Shown piece after piece: positions 8,589-18,094 of a stretch of 64,000 nucleotides of DNA (its first letter is position 1; each line of letters begins with the position of its first letter). This stretch comes from JBAZLV01 sp964586075. GTDB taxonomy: Bacteria; Nitrospirota; UBA9217. The notes under the pieces were generated by a model. That model saw nothing but the letters and a program-made list of their open reading frames with translations. It ran no database searches and had not been told where the DNA came from. A program made the translations under genes and the position numbers. Location: the NCBI GenBank assembly GCA_964586075.1, contig CAZPGZ010000006.1, positions 54,194 through 118,193 on the forward strand, written 5' to 3'.

Positions 8589-10907
8589 TTACTGGTGCGG
8601 TTGGCCCTGTTTTTTGTCGGGAAGTATCGGCTGTATCACTTTAAAAGGAAGCTGTAATGTGCGTTTCATGATGCCGATAAGACCTTCTCCTATCGCGGTA
8701 GGAGAAAGAATGGTGACTGTTGGATCATTGATCTTTCCTTGCACTTTTACCGGGATTGTTATCAGAGTATTGCCGAGCACATCGCCCACCAGCGGGATGT
8801 TTTTGACAATAAAATCCACTGTTTTAAAAGGGGCGACCAGTACCGTAATATCGATAATGCCATCCCCAATGTCTATCTCTCCTTGAGCAGCAAGGTTTGC
8901 CGTGACGCCGTCGATGGTTGCCTCGTGCAGCATGAGCTTCCCGTTTTTCATGACGCCCTTGACGGTAATTGCATTATAGGCAAATCCCGTACGGCTTAAA
9001 TCGGGGAATTTCCCCCGCATCATGTCGGTAATGTTTATCGCTGCAAAGATTCGTGCGAGAAGCGGATACCGATAAATTTCTCCCTCTTTTGCCGTGAACG
9101 TCACTCGTCCCTGCAGCGAACGGATCAGGTCATCGCTTTTGCCTTGTGTATACAGATGGCTCTGCAGATCAAGGGTCCCGGTAATCTTGGTGTTGTCCGA
9201 ACCTGTCAGGCACAGGAGCGTGGATTCAAAAGGTTGTTGAACGGAATCAGGCTTAAAATCAAGAAAAAATTTTTCGTCAGACATGGTCATGGTGCCGGGA
9301 AGAGAGATTCCGCATAGTGATGCTTTAAGAAATGCAACGTGGATGCCGCGCTGGTCCAGGATGATGTCTGCCTGAACCGGGGAGGTGGAAAATCGTCCGT
9401 ATGAAATGCTGTTTGCGTTGAGGTGGACGGTCCCGAAAAGAGGAAAATATTCTGTTTCTTCTTCCTGTTCCTGCACGCTGGTGTCCCTGTTTTCCAGAGC
9501 TAATGCCCGTTGAATGGTTTCTATCTTTATTGCATCAGAGAACAGGGCCATATTGAGATGGAAACCTGCTGATGATGCCTGAAGAGTTCCTGCGAGCGTA
9601 AAGGTTGCATCTTCCCAACTGAATGCACCTTTTTGCAATGTTGCTGTTTTGTTGTCCGCTTTCAGTGCGATAGCGGCTATTTTGAGGGGGTTGGCAGGCC
9701 CGAGTGGAAGAATGATGTTGGAACCCTCAATAGTGCCGCTGGCAGACGATTTCCAGGGATTATCCGGCTGAATATGGGCAGTGAAGTTTCCCCGTATCCA
9801 TCCGTGGTGGAAGGAAGTACGTTCGAAAAGTTTCTCGAGGGTTTTTTCGTTCAGACTTCCTTTGAAGGCAATGTCTATGTCTTTTTTCGTATGTTTAAAA
9901 GACAGGGAGGCGCTGGATTCAGTGTCTTGAATGACGAGCCGGGAAACAGACAGCTCTTTTGGATTCATGCTTCCTTGCAGTGAAATCGTGGGGCCTTTTG
10001 TAAGAGCGAAGGTACCACTCAACGAGGCCTCTGGACCTGGTTTCCAGATCAAGCGGGCCTGGGAAAGCGCAAGAGGCGCGCGTACGGTCTGTTCTGGCGG
10101 CAGGTTGAAGAAACTTGATATCAATTGCACCGTTTTTTTACCGAGCGTTCCGTCCATTGATATATCCAGCAGATGGATATTACCGATGGAGTGGACAACC
10201 TCCCCCGACGATACGATTGTCGAGTCTAATACGGCAATTTTGACATTGTCGGCGGCAACGCGATTTCCAGCGACGGCAAACCGTCCGTGTATGGAAGTAG
10301 GTCCGAGACGCTGGGGATTTCCCCACACGCTGAGATCAAATCCCTGCGGCAGCAGACCGAGGCGTCCCCGGATATCATGTGCGGCAAAGACAGTAGGGCC
10401 CTCTGTGTGCGACACGAGCAAATTTCCGTTTTTTACTTCAATAATCAGATCGGGATCGATAGACCGCAGAACACTGAGTACGGATGCAATATCTTCCTTG
10501 ACGTCTAAAAAGGAAATACCTTCCCGCTTCGACTGTTCCGTTTCGGCGGGAAGTTTTATTGAAAAATCAGGTGCTGTTGCCCGGAATTTTGCTATCTGAA
10601 ACGTGCCGGTCAGAAGGGGACAGAGTTTGGGATAGATATGTATTGCCTGTACGGTGCCGGTTGTTGTTTCCGGCACAGAGACATTGACATTGTAAAAAGT
10701 CAGGTGCGGACGAAACAAAAGAGAAAGACTTACCCGCTGGAACTGCACATGATTGCCGAGCTTTTCCGTTACGATTGATCGAACATTGTTTTGAAACCGG
10801 TCGGAGTTGACATACCAGGATCCGGCAATTGTCAGAGTGATGATTGCCGCGAGGAAGAATCCTACAGATCCTATCAGCAATAGCCGTATGATTTTTTTTC
10901 GGGGCAT
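8589..10907 (-). CDS. AsmA-family protein, probable envelope lipid transport
   Basis: A 772-residue protein with one N-terminal membrane anchor (about residues 9-30) and a long periplasmic body rich in beta strands. The AsmA-like C-terminal region is present (about 560-740, including the repeated LxLxxATIDGxxAxLxAxGxID pattern). AsmA-like proteins form elongated grooves thought to carry lipids across the periplasm. It lies downstream of mlaA and hpnM on the same strand, 185 bases apart, within a hopanoid locus, so hopanoid or phospholipid delivery to the outer membrane is a reasonable inference. AAAGGAG precedes the ATG. Confidence 0.82.
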   Translation of the reverse strand: MPRKKIIRLLLIGSVGFFLAAIITLTIAGSWYVNSDRFQNNVRSIVTEKLGNHVQFQRVSLSLLFRPHLTFYNVNVSVPETTTGTVQAIHIYPKLCPLLTGTFQIAKFRATAPDFSIKLPAETEQSKREGISFLDVKEDIASVLSVLRSIDPDLIIEVKNGNLLVSHTEGPTVFAAHDIRGRLGLLPQGFDLSVWGNPQRLGPTSIHGRFAVAGNRVAADNVKIAVLDSTIVSSGEVVHSIGNIHLLDISMDGTLGKKTVQLISSFFNLPPEQTVRAPLALSQARLIWKPGPEASLSGTFALTKGPTISLQGSMNPKELSVSRLVIQDTESSASLSFKHTKKDIDIAFKGSLNEKTLEKLFERTSFHHGWIRGNFTAHIQPDNPWKSSASGTIEGSNIILPLGPANPLKIAAIALKADNKTATLQKGAFSWEDATFTLAGTLQASSAGFHLNMALFSDAIKIETIQRALALENRDTSVQEQEEETEYFPLFGTVHLNANSISYGRFSTSPVQADIILDQRGIHVAFLKASLCGISLPGTMTMSDEKFFLDFKPDSVQQPFESTLLCLTGSDNTKITGTLDLQSHLYTQGKSDDLIRSLQGRVTFTAKEGEIYRYPLLARIFAAINITDMMRGKFPDLSRTGFAYNAITVKGVMKNGKLMLHEATIDGVTANLAAQGEIDIGDGIIDITVLVAPFKTVDFIVKNIPLVGDVLGNTLITIPVKVQGKINDPTVTILSPTAIGEGLIGIMKRTLQLPFKVIQPILPDKKQGQPHQ

Positions 10908-11092
10908 GACACTCCTTTTGTTTGATTATACGATGTTCTTGACATGATTGCAATTCATCACGAAATGAGTCTGGTTTTTTTTGAAAATTCGATACGGTAC
11001 TGTTCTTGACGCGGGGATTATTGCAGGATCTGTTCTGGAAAGGGCAGGGGAAAGCGGTGAAGAAAACTTCTGAGTGACGTGTGCGAAGGGGG

Positions 11093-11923
11093 TTACTTAT
11101 TTTTTACAATGTCTCTTCGATATTGAATAAAAGCATTTTTGAGAGCAGAATAGGGCTCCACTGCGGTGCTTACCAATTCTTCATATTCATGCGATTCAAG
11201 GGATGCTTTGTTAAAATATCCGAAGCCGCCGATCCCGGCTGCAGCAGCAGCGGGATTGACGTGCGCCCATGGCGACAAGTATATTTCGCCGGCGATTCCT
11301 ATGGTGTCCCGTGCAGAAGAAGGGCCGACAAATGGCCAGATAATATAAAAACCTTCACCAATGCCGTATTTACCAAGGGTCTGGCCGAGGTCTTTTATCT
11401 GGCGTTCGAGCTTGAATGTGCTCATGGCAACATCGAAAAGTCCCGCTATGCCGATGGTGGAATTAATGGCAAATCGGGCGAGTTCCACCCCGGCCGCTTT
11501 AAGCTGCAACTGCAGCAACGAGCTTATGAATCGGCTGGGCATTTCAATATTAACAAAGAAATTATGAATTGATTTACGGGCCACTTCCGGAACGACCCAA
11601 TTATAGCCTTTTATTACTGGTTTCATGGCCCAGAAATATACTTTGTCGTTGAAGGTGAACATCGCCCTGTTCCAGGGTTCAAGCGGGTCTGCCACGGGCT
11701 CGTCTTCCATGTCGTCAAAACCCGGGATTGTATCCTGTGCGGCCTGTTGTTCGGCGGCGGGGGCCTGTGGTCGTGCAGGGGTCTCATTTTTTGCCGGTTC
11801 CTGCAGGTCTGGCTGCGTGTGTTTGCCGGAAGCACAGGCAAAAAGCAGAAAGACAAGACTGACGATGAATGACAGCCTGATTGTTTTTTGCACGCTGTTG
11901 TTTTTAAAAAAAAACGCAGTCAT
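11093..11923 (-). CDS. mlaA: MlaA (VacJ) family outer-membrane lipoprotein
   Basis: A 276-residue lipoprotein. The signal peptide ends in a lipobox LFAC, then a disordered Pro/Glu/Ala-rich linker (about 30-70), then the MlaA domain starting at DPLEPWNRAMFTFND and continuing through the amphipathic donut region to AYSALKNAF. MlaA extracts phospholipid from the outer leaflet of the outer membrane and passes it to MlaC. The start is placed at ATG 11923, one base after the stop of the upstream hpnM-type gene (TAACATG); a TTG overlapping that gene is possible. The pairing with an MlaC-like partner supports joint function. Confidence 0.88.
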   Translation of the reverse strand: MTAFFFKNNSVQKTIRLSFIVSLVFLLFACASGKHTQPDLQEPAKNETPARPQAPAAEQQAAQDTIPGFDDMEDEPVADPLEPWNRAMFTFNDKVYFWAMKPVIKGYNWVVPEVARKSIHNFFVNIEMPSRFISSLLQLQLKAAGVELARFAINSTIGIAGLFDVAMSTFKLERQIKDLGQTLGKYGIGEGFYIIWPFVGPSSARDTIGIAGEIYLSPWAHVNPAAAAAGIGGFGYFNKASLESHEYEELVSTAVEPYSALKNAFIQYRRDIVKNK

Positions 11924-11924
11924 G

Positions 11925-12566
11925 TTACAGTTTTTTGGGTTTTGCAAATTCAGCGGTTTTTTCCTTCAGCATCGTAATTAATGCGGTGAAGCCTTTTGAT
12001 TTCAGGACATCGGAAAATTGCGCCCGTGTGAGCGCCAGCTGGCTTACACCGGATATTTGTATGTCGACAACGCGCCATCTGCCGTCGATCATGCGCATCA
12101 AATAGTAAAAGGTGATTGGTTCTTCATTCGCCTGGATTAACTTGCTGATTACCGTGACTGTTCCCTGGACCGGTGTTGATTCTGAAATGACCTCGAATTT
12201 TTCTCCTGAATAGCCGTCAAAGCGTCCCGCATAGGTTGCAATGGACCATTCTTCGTACGTTTTGGAGAAAATGTTTTTTTGCTCTTCGCTCAGTTTTTCC
12301 CAGAACCTGCCGACCGATTTCGATCCCATGAAAGAAAAAGCAAATGTATCTTTGATGACCGGTTCCAGCAGTTTATAGCGCCCTCCATAGCCAAGTGCAT
12401 CAGCGCGTTGCATGGCGTCCAGGAGTGAAGCGTTTAATGACTGGATGCTTTCTTTCGGCCCCGGATGATCTGCCAAGACAATACCCGGCGACGCAATTAT
12501 GCATACGACCATCAGAACAATAATCGGTAAAAAAAGTTTAGTCCTTGTTTGTGAGCTGTCCTGCAT
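11925..12566 (-). CDS. hpnM: HpnM/MlaC-family periplasmic lipid carrier
   Basis: A 213-residue protein with a signal peptide (hydrophobic 12-30, cleavage near VLA-DH) and an MlaC/Ttg2D fold. YGGRYKLLEPVIKDTFAF, the RFWEKLSEEQKNIF segment and the RWRVVDIQISGVS strand are family marks. MlaC carries single phospholipids across the periplasm; the HpnM branch accompanies hopanoid genes. It overlaps closely with mlaA (one base apart), and AGAGGT lies before the ATG. It is divergent from hpnN, so both transport systems share a regulatory gap. Confidence 0.85.
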   Translation of the reverse strand: MQDSSQTRTKLFLPIIVLMVVCIIASPGIVLADHPGPKESIQSLNASLLDAMQRADALGYGGRYKLLEPVIKDTFAFSFMGSKSVGRFWEKLSEEQKNIFSKTYEEWSIATYAGRFDGYSGEKFEVISESTPVQGTVTVISKLIQANEEPITFYYLMRMIDGRWRVVDIQISGVSQLALTRAQFSDVLKSKGFTALITMLKEKTAEFAKPKKL

Positions 12567-12898
12567 TGTTACCTCTTTCTGCTTTTTGGTATTTTTAAGT
12601 GTCCAAAATATATGATTTCTGCTATTATAGCAACAAAAAAATTACCCTTTGCGCAGCATGGCAGGTTCAATATCCTGTCACACCATCACCGGAAGCGGCG
12701 CACAACCAGGTACTTTTAGAGGAACACGGTTTCCCGCGCCATGCAGTTTCAGCGCGCATTCATTCCTTCCCGGATATGGATAATCCTTGCAGGAACAGTG
12801 CATGTTTTCTGGTATGTATTATGCCATCGCTCAGACTGCCCTGTTGCTTCTTCAGCGGCCACGACCGGGAAGGTTAAAAAACGGCGGTAACGTATACA
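12567..12898. other. Divergent regulatory gap between hpnM and hpnN
   Basis: A 332-base gap between divergent genes. It should hold promoters for both. A small open frame over it has atypical composition and no ribosome-binding site, and I do not count it. Confidence 0.5.
12624..12632 (-). promoter_or_regulatory. Extended -10 promoter of hpnM-mlaA
   Basis: On the minus strand the sequence reads TGCTATAAT, a consensus extended -10, with a T-rich stretch upstream. It lies about 58 bases before the hpnM start codon. Confidence 0.45.
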
Positions 12899-15574
12899 AT
12901 GACGGCACAGCATAAAGAATATATACAGAAGATCCTTTCCTGGTGGGTCGATTCCGTTCAGCGGCACGCCCGCACGATACTTACCGCAGCTCTTATTTCC
13001 ACGGCAATAGTGCTTTTTTATTCGATAACGCACTTTAACATCGATCTTGACAGTTCCAACATGATCTCGTCAAAGCTTCATTACCGTCAGGTCGAGAAAG
13101 ACTTCATCCAGGCATTTCCGAACCTTTCAAACACCATTGTTCTGGTTATTGATGCTAAGAGCGCGGATCTTGCCGTCTCTGCAAGAGAACGGCTTGTCGA
13201 AGGCCTGAACAAGAAAAAAGAACTCTTTAAAAACATGTATGTGCCCGGTGGAGGAAAATTCTTCGAACAGAACGGACTTCTCTATCTCACTGTGACCGAA
13301 TTGCAGGATTTCGCCGATAATATGGCTGCCGCACAGCCGTTTCTTGGATTGTTATCGAAGGACATGAGTTTGCCCGGTCTCTTTTCCGTCTATAGAACGA
13401 TTCTGGAACATCCCGAAGAAGGGCCACTGAAAGATAAACGGGCGCTGAAACTGTTTGACGAAATGAGCCGTTCACTTGAAAACGCGGCCAACGACCGACC
13501 ATACTCCTTACCGTGGCAGGAACTCATGCTCGGGGAAAAGGAAAACGCCCGCCAGAGACGGCAATTCATCATTGTTCAGCCGGTCATGGATTTTACACAA
13601 CTTGCGGCTGGCCAGGAACCACTTGATACTGTGCGCGCCATGATACAGCAGCTCGGCCTTGCGAATGTCGACGGCGTAACGGTCCGCATTACCGGTGATA
13701 TGGCTCTTGACCAGGAGAACCTGGAGGAGGTTCGTAACAGTGTCGGCATAGCCACGGTTGCATCCTTTATGCTGGTGGCCCTTATTTTGTACATCGGGTT
13801 GTGGAGATCCGGCAGACTTATCTTTTCGAGTCTCCTGACCTTGCTTGTTGGTCTCATTTGGACTTTGGGGTTTGCGGTCTTTTTTATCGGCAGTCTCAAC
13901 ATGATTTCCATGACCTTTGCTGTGCTCTTTATCGGCCTGGGAATTGATTACAGCATCCAGTTTTGCCTCCGCTTCAGGGAATTGCTCGTTTCCGGAGCCG
14001 GGTTCCAGGAGAGCGACCTCACTACGGCAAAAGGGGTGGGAAGAGGACTGCTCTTCAGTTGCATCACGACCGCCATCGGTTTTTATTCTTTCTCACCGAC
14101 GGCATATGCGGGCGTCACCGATCTCGGACTCATAGCCGGCACGGGGATGTTCATCAGCTTTTTTGCAAATATGACGCTTTTGCCTGCACTGCTGACGATT
14201 TTCCCCGTACGGGAGAATAAAAAACAATTCGTATTCCCGGTGCAGAGAATCGCAACCATACCATACACCTATCCTAAAACAATCATCGTCGTTTCTTTGA
14301 TAGTGGGAATGGGGGCCCTTGCATTTTTGCCGAAAGTATATTTCGACTATAATCCGTTGAATCTTTACAATCCGAAATCCGAAGCGCTCCAAACAGTTCA
14401 GGATCTCTTTAAGGATCCGGATGCAACCCCCTGGACCGCGTCGGTCCTTGTGAAAGGGAAAAAAGAAACAGCAGCACTTGCCGAAAAAATAGGGAAGCTT
14501 AAAGAAGTCAACATGGCAATCACGATATTTGATTTTATCCCGGAGCAGCAGGCGCAGAAACAGGCCATTCTTGCCGATGTCCGGTTTTTTATGCCCCCAC
14601 TTGGTCATATTTCCATTAAACCTGCATCATGCCGACAGGATGTTGCGGCGCTGAACGCGCTGGACAAGACGGTCCAAAAGGCACTCCGCACCTCTGCCGG
14701 TGGTTCTCCTGCGACGTTACAAGAACTCCATCAACAGCTTCAGCGCTTTAAATCGCTTCAGGAAAATCCTGAAAAGGGATGCAAAGCCTTTACTATGTTG
14801 GAACAGGGGATGTTGTCAAGCCTGCCGGATTTGTTCAAAAAGCTGGATATTTCACTTTCTCCGAAAAATGTGCGCTTTTCAGATATTCCCCAGGAGTTGA
14901 AAGACCAATATGTGGCGTCCGACGGGCGCTACCGTATACAGGTATTTCCCAAAGAAAATGTACTAAATAGAGATGCGCTTGTCCGCTTTGTGTACGCTTT
15001 GCGCGGATTGACGCAGGACGGAACAGACTCACCCATAACTGTTTATGAGGCGGGAATGGCTGTCATTTCATCATTTCAATTGGCCGTCCTCCTTGCTCTG
15101 GTAGCCATAACCATTTTTCTTCTTGTCTCCATGAGGAGTTTTTTGGTAACCGTCCTGATCTTAATACCCCTGGCGCTTGCAATGCTGTTGACGGCTGCCT
15201 CATCGGTGCTTCTTAATATCCCACTGAACTTCGCCAATGTGATTGTCGTACCGCTGCTGCTGGGAGTGGGGGTTCATAACGGTATACTGTTTACACTCCG
15301 ATATCAGACCGAGCCTCCCGCAGACGGAAATATGCTGAAGACAAGCACTGCCCGGGCGATTTTATTCAGTTCACTGACAACCATGATCAGTACAGGCAGT
15401 TTGGCGTTTTCATCGCATCGCGGAATTGCGAGCATAGGGATATTGCTTACCTTGTGTTTCGGTTTCCTGATTATCAGCACCCTTATTCTGATGCCGGCCA
15501 TGTTTCAGCTTTTTGGAAATCGGATCAAATCATTGAGCAAAAATGATAAGCCAAATGACGCAAATGTAATATAA
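12899..15574 (+). CDS. hpnN: HpnN, hopanoid-associated RND transporter
   Basis: An 891-residue MMPL/RND-type membrane protein. There is an N-terminal helix (about 22-45), a periplasmic loop (about 45-275), a first block of helices (275-440) including the LFIGLGIDYSIQF motif, a second periplasmic loop (about 460-700), and a second helix block (715-880). HpnN moves hopanoids from the inner to the outer membrane. Length and topology fit. It is the first gene of the plus-strand hopanoid run and is divergent from hpnM-mlaA. Confidence 0.9.
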   Translation: MTAQHKEYIQKILSWWVDSVQRHARTILTAALISTAIVLFYSITHFNIDLDSSNMISSKLHYRQVEKDFIQAFPNLSNTIVLVIDAKSADLAVSARERLVEGLNKKKELFKNMYVPGGGKFFEQNGLLYLTVTELQDFADNMAAAQPFLGLLSKDMSLPGLFSVYRTILEHPEEGPLKDKRALKLFDEMSRSLENAANDRPYSLPWQELMLGEKENARQRRQFIIVQPVMDFTQLAAGQEPLDTVRAMIQQLGLANVDGVTVRITGDMALDQENLEEVRNSVGIATVASFMLVALILYIGLWRSGRLIFSSLLTLLVGLIWTLGFAVFFIGSLNMISMTFAVLFIGLGIDYSIQFCLRFRELLVSGAGFQESDLTTAKGVGRGLLFSCITTAIGFYSFSPTAYAGVTDLGLIAGTGMFISFFANMTLLPALLTIFPVRENKKQFVFPVQRIATIPYTYPKTIIVVSLIVGMGALAFLPKVYFDYNPLNLYNPKSEALQTVQDLFKDPDATPWTASVLVKGKKETAALAEKIGKLKEVNMAITIFDFIPEQQAQKQAILADVRFFMPPLGHISIKPASCRQDVAALNALDKTVQKALRTSAGGSPATLQELHQQLQRFKSLQENPEKGCKAFTMLEQGMLSSLPDLFKKLDISLSPKNVRFSDIPQELKDQYVASDGRYRIQVFPKENVLNRDALVRFVYALRGLTQDGTDSPITVYEAGMAVISSFQLAVLLALVAITIFLLVSMRSFLVTVLILIPLALAMLLTAASSVLLNIPLNFANVIVVPLLLGVGVHNGILFTLRYQTEPPADGNMLKTSTARAILFSSLTTMISTGSLAFSSHRGIASIGILLTLCFGFLIISTLILMPAMFQLFGNRIKSLSKNDKPNDANVI

Positions 15575-15848
15575 GCCATGAAAACATGAGAACTCGGAAA
15601 TCGGCAGCAATCATCCACAATACGACCTCCTATAAGCAGAAGTCTGTCTTAGCATTTTTATCTAAATTCTTTTCTTGCTTTTAACTGAAAATTAAGCTAT
15701 AAATGTGGATTGAATTATTACAGTTTGCTTTTGCCTGAGTTGCTTTCTGCCTTTTATCAAAGCGTAGGATAATTGACCACGGGATGACAACAACAACGCT
15801 TCTGCAGAAGGTTTATCACACAAGACAGTTCGATAATAAGGAGCCCAG

Positions 15849-17921
15849 ATGTCGCAGCATAAGAAAGATATGACCACGTTAAAAGATAATTCCACTCCGC
15901 AGGAATCCGGTTCTGAAGAGGTATATGCTTTCCTGAATCGGGAAACCCTCTTAGACCGCCTGTCCGCCTCTCTGCGGCAAACGCAATCGTATTATCTTGA
16001 GCAGCAACATCCTGATGGCTACTGGTGGTATGAACTCGAATCCAATGTGACGATAACGGCGGAATACCTGATGCTTCTTCATTTTCTGGACTTGCGCGAT
16101 GAAGAAACGGACAGAAAGATTACCAACAACATTCTCCGCCATCAACGTTCAGATGGAACATGGGCATTGTATTGGGGAGGCCCTGGCGACATCAGCACAA
16201 CAGTGGAAGCATATTTTGCCTTAAAGCTTGCCGGCGTATCGCCTGACAGCGAACCGTTAAAAAAAGCGCGGGAATTTATTCTCCGGAATGGGGGAGTAGA
16301 GGCAACAAGGGTGTTCACGAAAGTGTATCTTTCTCTGTTTGGACAATTCGACTGGAAAGCACTTCCTTCTCTTCCCATAGAAGTCAATCTTTTTCCTTCG
16401 TGGTTTCCGATCAATATTTATACCTGCTCGAGTTGGGCTCGCTCCACTATCGTGCCGCTGACCGTGGTTCTGATGCATAAACCGGTGAAAGAAATCCCGG
16501 AAAGCGCATTTATCCGTGAAATTTATCAGGACCCCATTTGGGTGCCGGAAACGGCTCCGGAAAAGCTGGCGCCATTTTCTTGGAAAAAGGTACCGTTTGT
16601 ATTTAACAGTATTTTAAAGACCTGGGACAACCTTCCGGCACAGAATATCTCCGGGATTTACACCATCTGCCTGAGCATGGACGGCCTCTTGAAGGTATGG
16701 GAAAATCTTCCGGTGCGTCCCTTTATGAAAACGGCCGTGAAAAGGACCGAGCAATGGATTCTTGATCATCAGGATGAGAGCGGCGACTGGGGAGGCATCC
16801 AGCCTGCAATGGTCAATTCTCTTCTTGCGCTGGCATTGTTGGGATATGACAATAATTCTGAACCCGTGAAAAAAGGACTTGAAGCACTCAAGAGATTTAC
16901 CATCGAAACGGAAGACGAATTGACGCTCCAATCATGCATCTCTCCCATCTGGGACACTGCTCTTACCGGCATTGGGTTGATCTCTTCTGGTGTGGAACGA
17001 AACCACCCGGCGTTGGAAAAAGCATGCTCCTGGCTGGCATCAAAACAGATTTTCCAAAAGGGCGACTGGAGCATTAAAAGACCGAATCTCGAACCGGGCG
17101 GGTGGGCATTTGAATTTGACAACAGCTGGTATCCCGATGTGGATGATACCGGCATTGTTCTTCTCTATTTGAACCATTTTGCGGATACAAACTTTGTGAC
17201 GCCCGAAAATCTCCAAAAAGGCGTGAACTGGGTGCTTGGCATGCAGGGAAAAGACGGCGGCTGGGGTGCCTTTGATGTGGACAACAACAAGGATTTTTTG
17301 AACAATCTGCCCTACGGAGATCTCAAAGCAATGATCGACCCCAGCACAGCGGACCTTACCGGACGGGTTCTGGAACTTCTGGGAACGCTGCATTTCAAAC
17401 GATCGGATCCCCGCGTGAAGCGCGCAATAGCATTTATAAAACGTGAGCAGGAAGACAACGGTTCATGGTGGGGCAGGTGGGGTGTAAACTACCTGTACGG
17501 TACCAGCACGGTTCTTGCCGGATTGCGTGCGATCGGTGAAGATATGGCGAGTCCCTATATACGAAGAACAGTTTCCTGGCTGAAATCATCACAAAACCTT
17601 GACGGAGGCTGGGGAGAAAGTTGCGCGTCTTATAATGACGATCTTCCCCAGGGATGCGTTGAAAGCACCCCTTCGCAAACGGCTTGGGCTATTCTCGCTT
17701 TGATTTCAGCTGGGGAAACTGGTTCGCAGGAAGTCTTAAAAGGAGTGGCCTATCTTCTCAGGCATCAGAAGGAAGACGGGACGTGGGATGAAGAATCCTT
17801 TACCGGCACTGGTTTTCCGAAACACTTTTTCATCCGATATCATAATTACCGGAATTGTTTCCCCCTGATGGCTCTCGGCAAGTTCTACTTTCAAACATTG
17901 TTCACAGGGATGAAACAGTGA
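15849..17921 (+). CDS. shc: Squalene-hopene cyclase
   Basis: A 690-residue class II triterpene cyclase that turns squalene into hopene/diplopterol at the inner membrane. The catalytic DxDD motif is seen as DVDDT near residue 430. Several QW repeats are visible, for example QDESGDWGG, MQGKDGGWGAFD, SQNLDGGWGE and HQKEDGTWDE. AAGGAG six bases before the ATG fixes the start. Length is normal for bacterial enzymes (620-730). It precedes hpnH after a terminator-like hairpin, so hpnH-onward expression may be attenuated or have its own promoter. Confidence 0.97.
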   Translation: MSQHKKDMTTLKDNSTPQESGSEEVYAFLNRETLLDRLSASLRQTQSYYLEQQHPDGYWWYELESNVTITAEYLMLLHFLDLRDEETDRKITNNILRHQRSDGTWALYWGGPGDISTTVEAYFALKLAGVSPDSEPLKKAREFILRNGGVEATRVFTKVYLSLFGQFDWKALPSLPIEVNLFPSWFPINIYTCSSWARSTIVPLTVVLMHKPVKEIPESAFIREIYQDPIWVPETAPEKLAPFSWKKVPFVFNSILKTWDNLPAQNISGIYTICLSMDGLLKVWENLPVRPFMKTAVKRTEQWILDHQDESGDWGGIQPAMVNSLLALALLGYDNNSEPVKKGLEALKRFTIETEDELTLQSCISPIWDTALTGIGLISSGVERNHPALEKACSWLASKQIFQKGDWSIKRPNLEPGGWAFEFDNSWYPDVDDTGIVLLYLNHFADTNFVTPENLQKGVNWVLGMQGKDGGWGAFDVDNNKDFLNNLPYGDLKAMIDPSTADLTGRVLELLGTLHFKRSDPRVKRAIAFIKREQEDNGSWWGRWGVNYLYGTSTVLAGLRAIGEDMASPYIRRTVSWLKSSQNLDGGWGESCASYNDDLPQGCVESTPSQTAWAILALISAGETGSQEVLKGVAYLLRHQKEDGTWDEESFTGTGFPKHFFIRYHNYRNCFPLMALGKFYFQTLFTGMKQ

Positions 17922-17934
17922 AATGCAAATTCCC

Positions 17935-17969
17935 GGAGGCTGTTTCAAAGACAGCCTCCAAGCGTTTTT
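17935..17969 (+). terminator. Terminator-like hairpin after the cyclase gene
   Basis: A 9-bp perfect stem (GGAGGCTGT 17935-17943 with ACAGCCTCC 17951-17959) is followed five bases later by TTTTT. It lies between shc and hpnH. Confidence 0.75.
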
Positions 17970-18094
17970 CTTCTTGAATGTTTTCCTGTTCAGGTAATTG
18001 CCGGTATCAACCCCGCACATCACGCCGAACTGTTCAACAATGAATAAAAAATAACCTATTCCAATGGTTATTTTATCACGGTAGAGAGGTTTGT

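Noticed and set aside
9931..10599. 222-codon plus-strand open frame inside the AsmA-like gene
   Set aside because: It lies wholly antisense to a well-supported gene, has no ribosome-binding site and shows biased, arginine/serine-rich composition.
12599..12877. Possible small gene in the hpnM-hpnN gap
   Set aside because: No ribosome-binding site, odd composition, and it overlaps the hpnM promoter.
14093..14608. 171-codon minus-strand open frame over hpnN
   Set aside because: Antisense shadow of the RND transporter gene.
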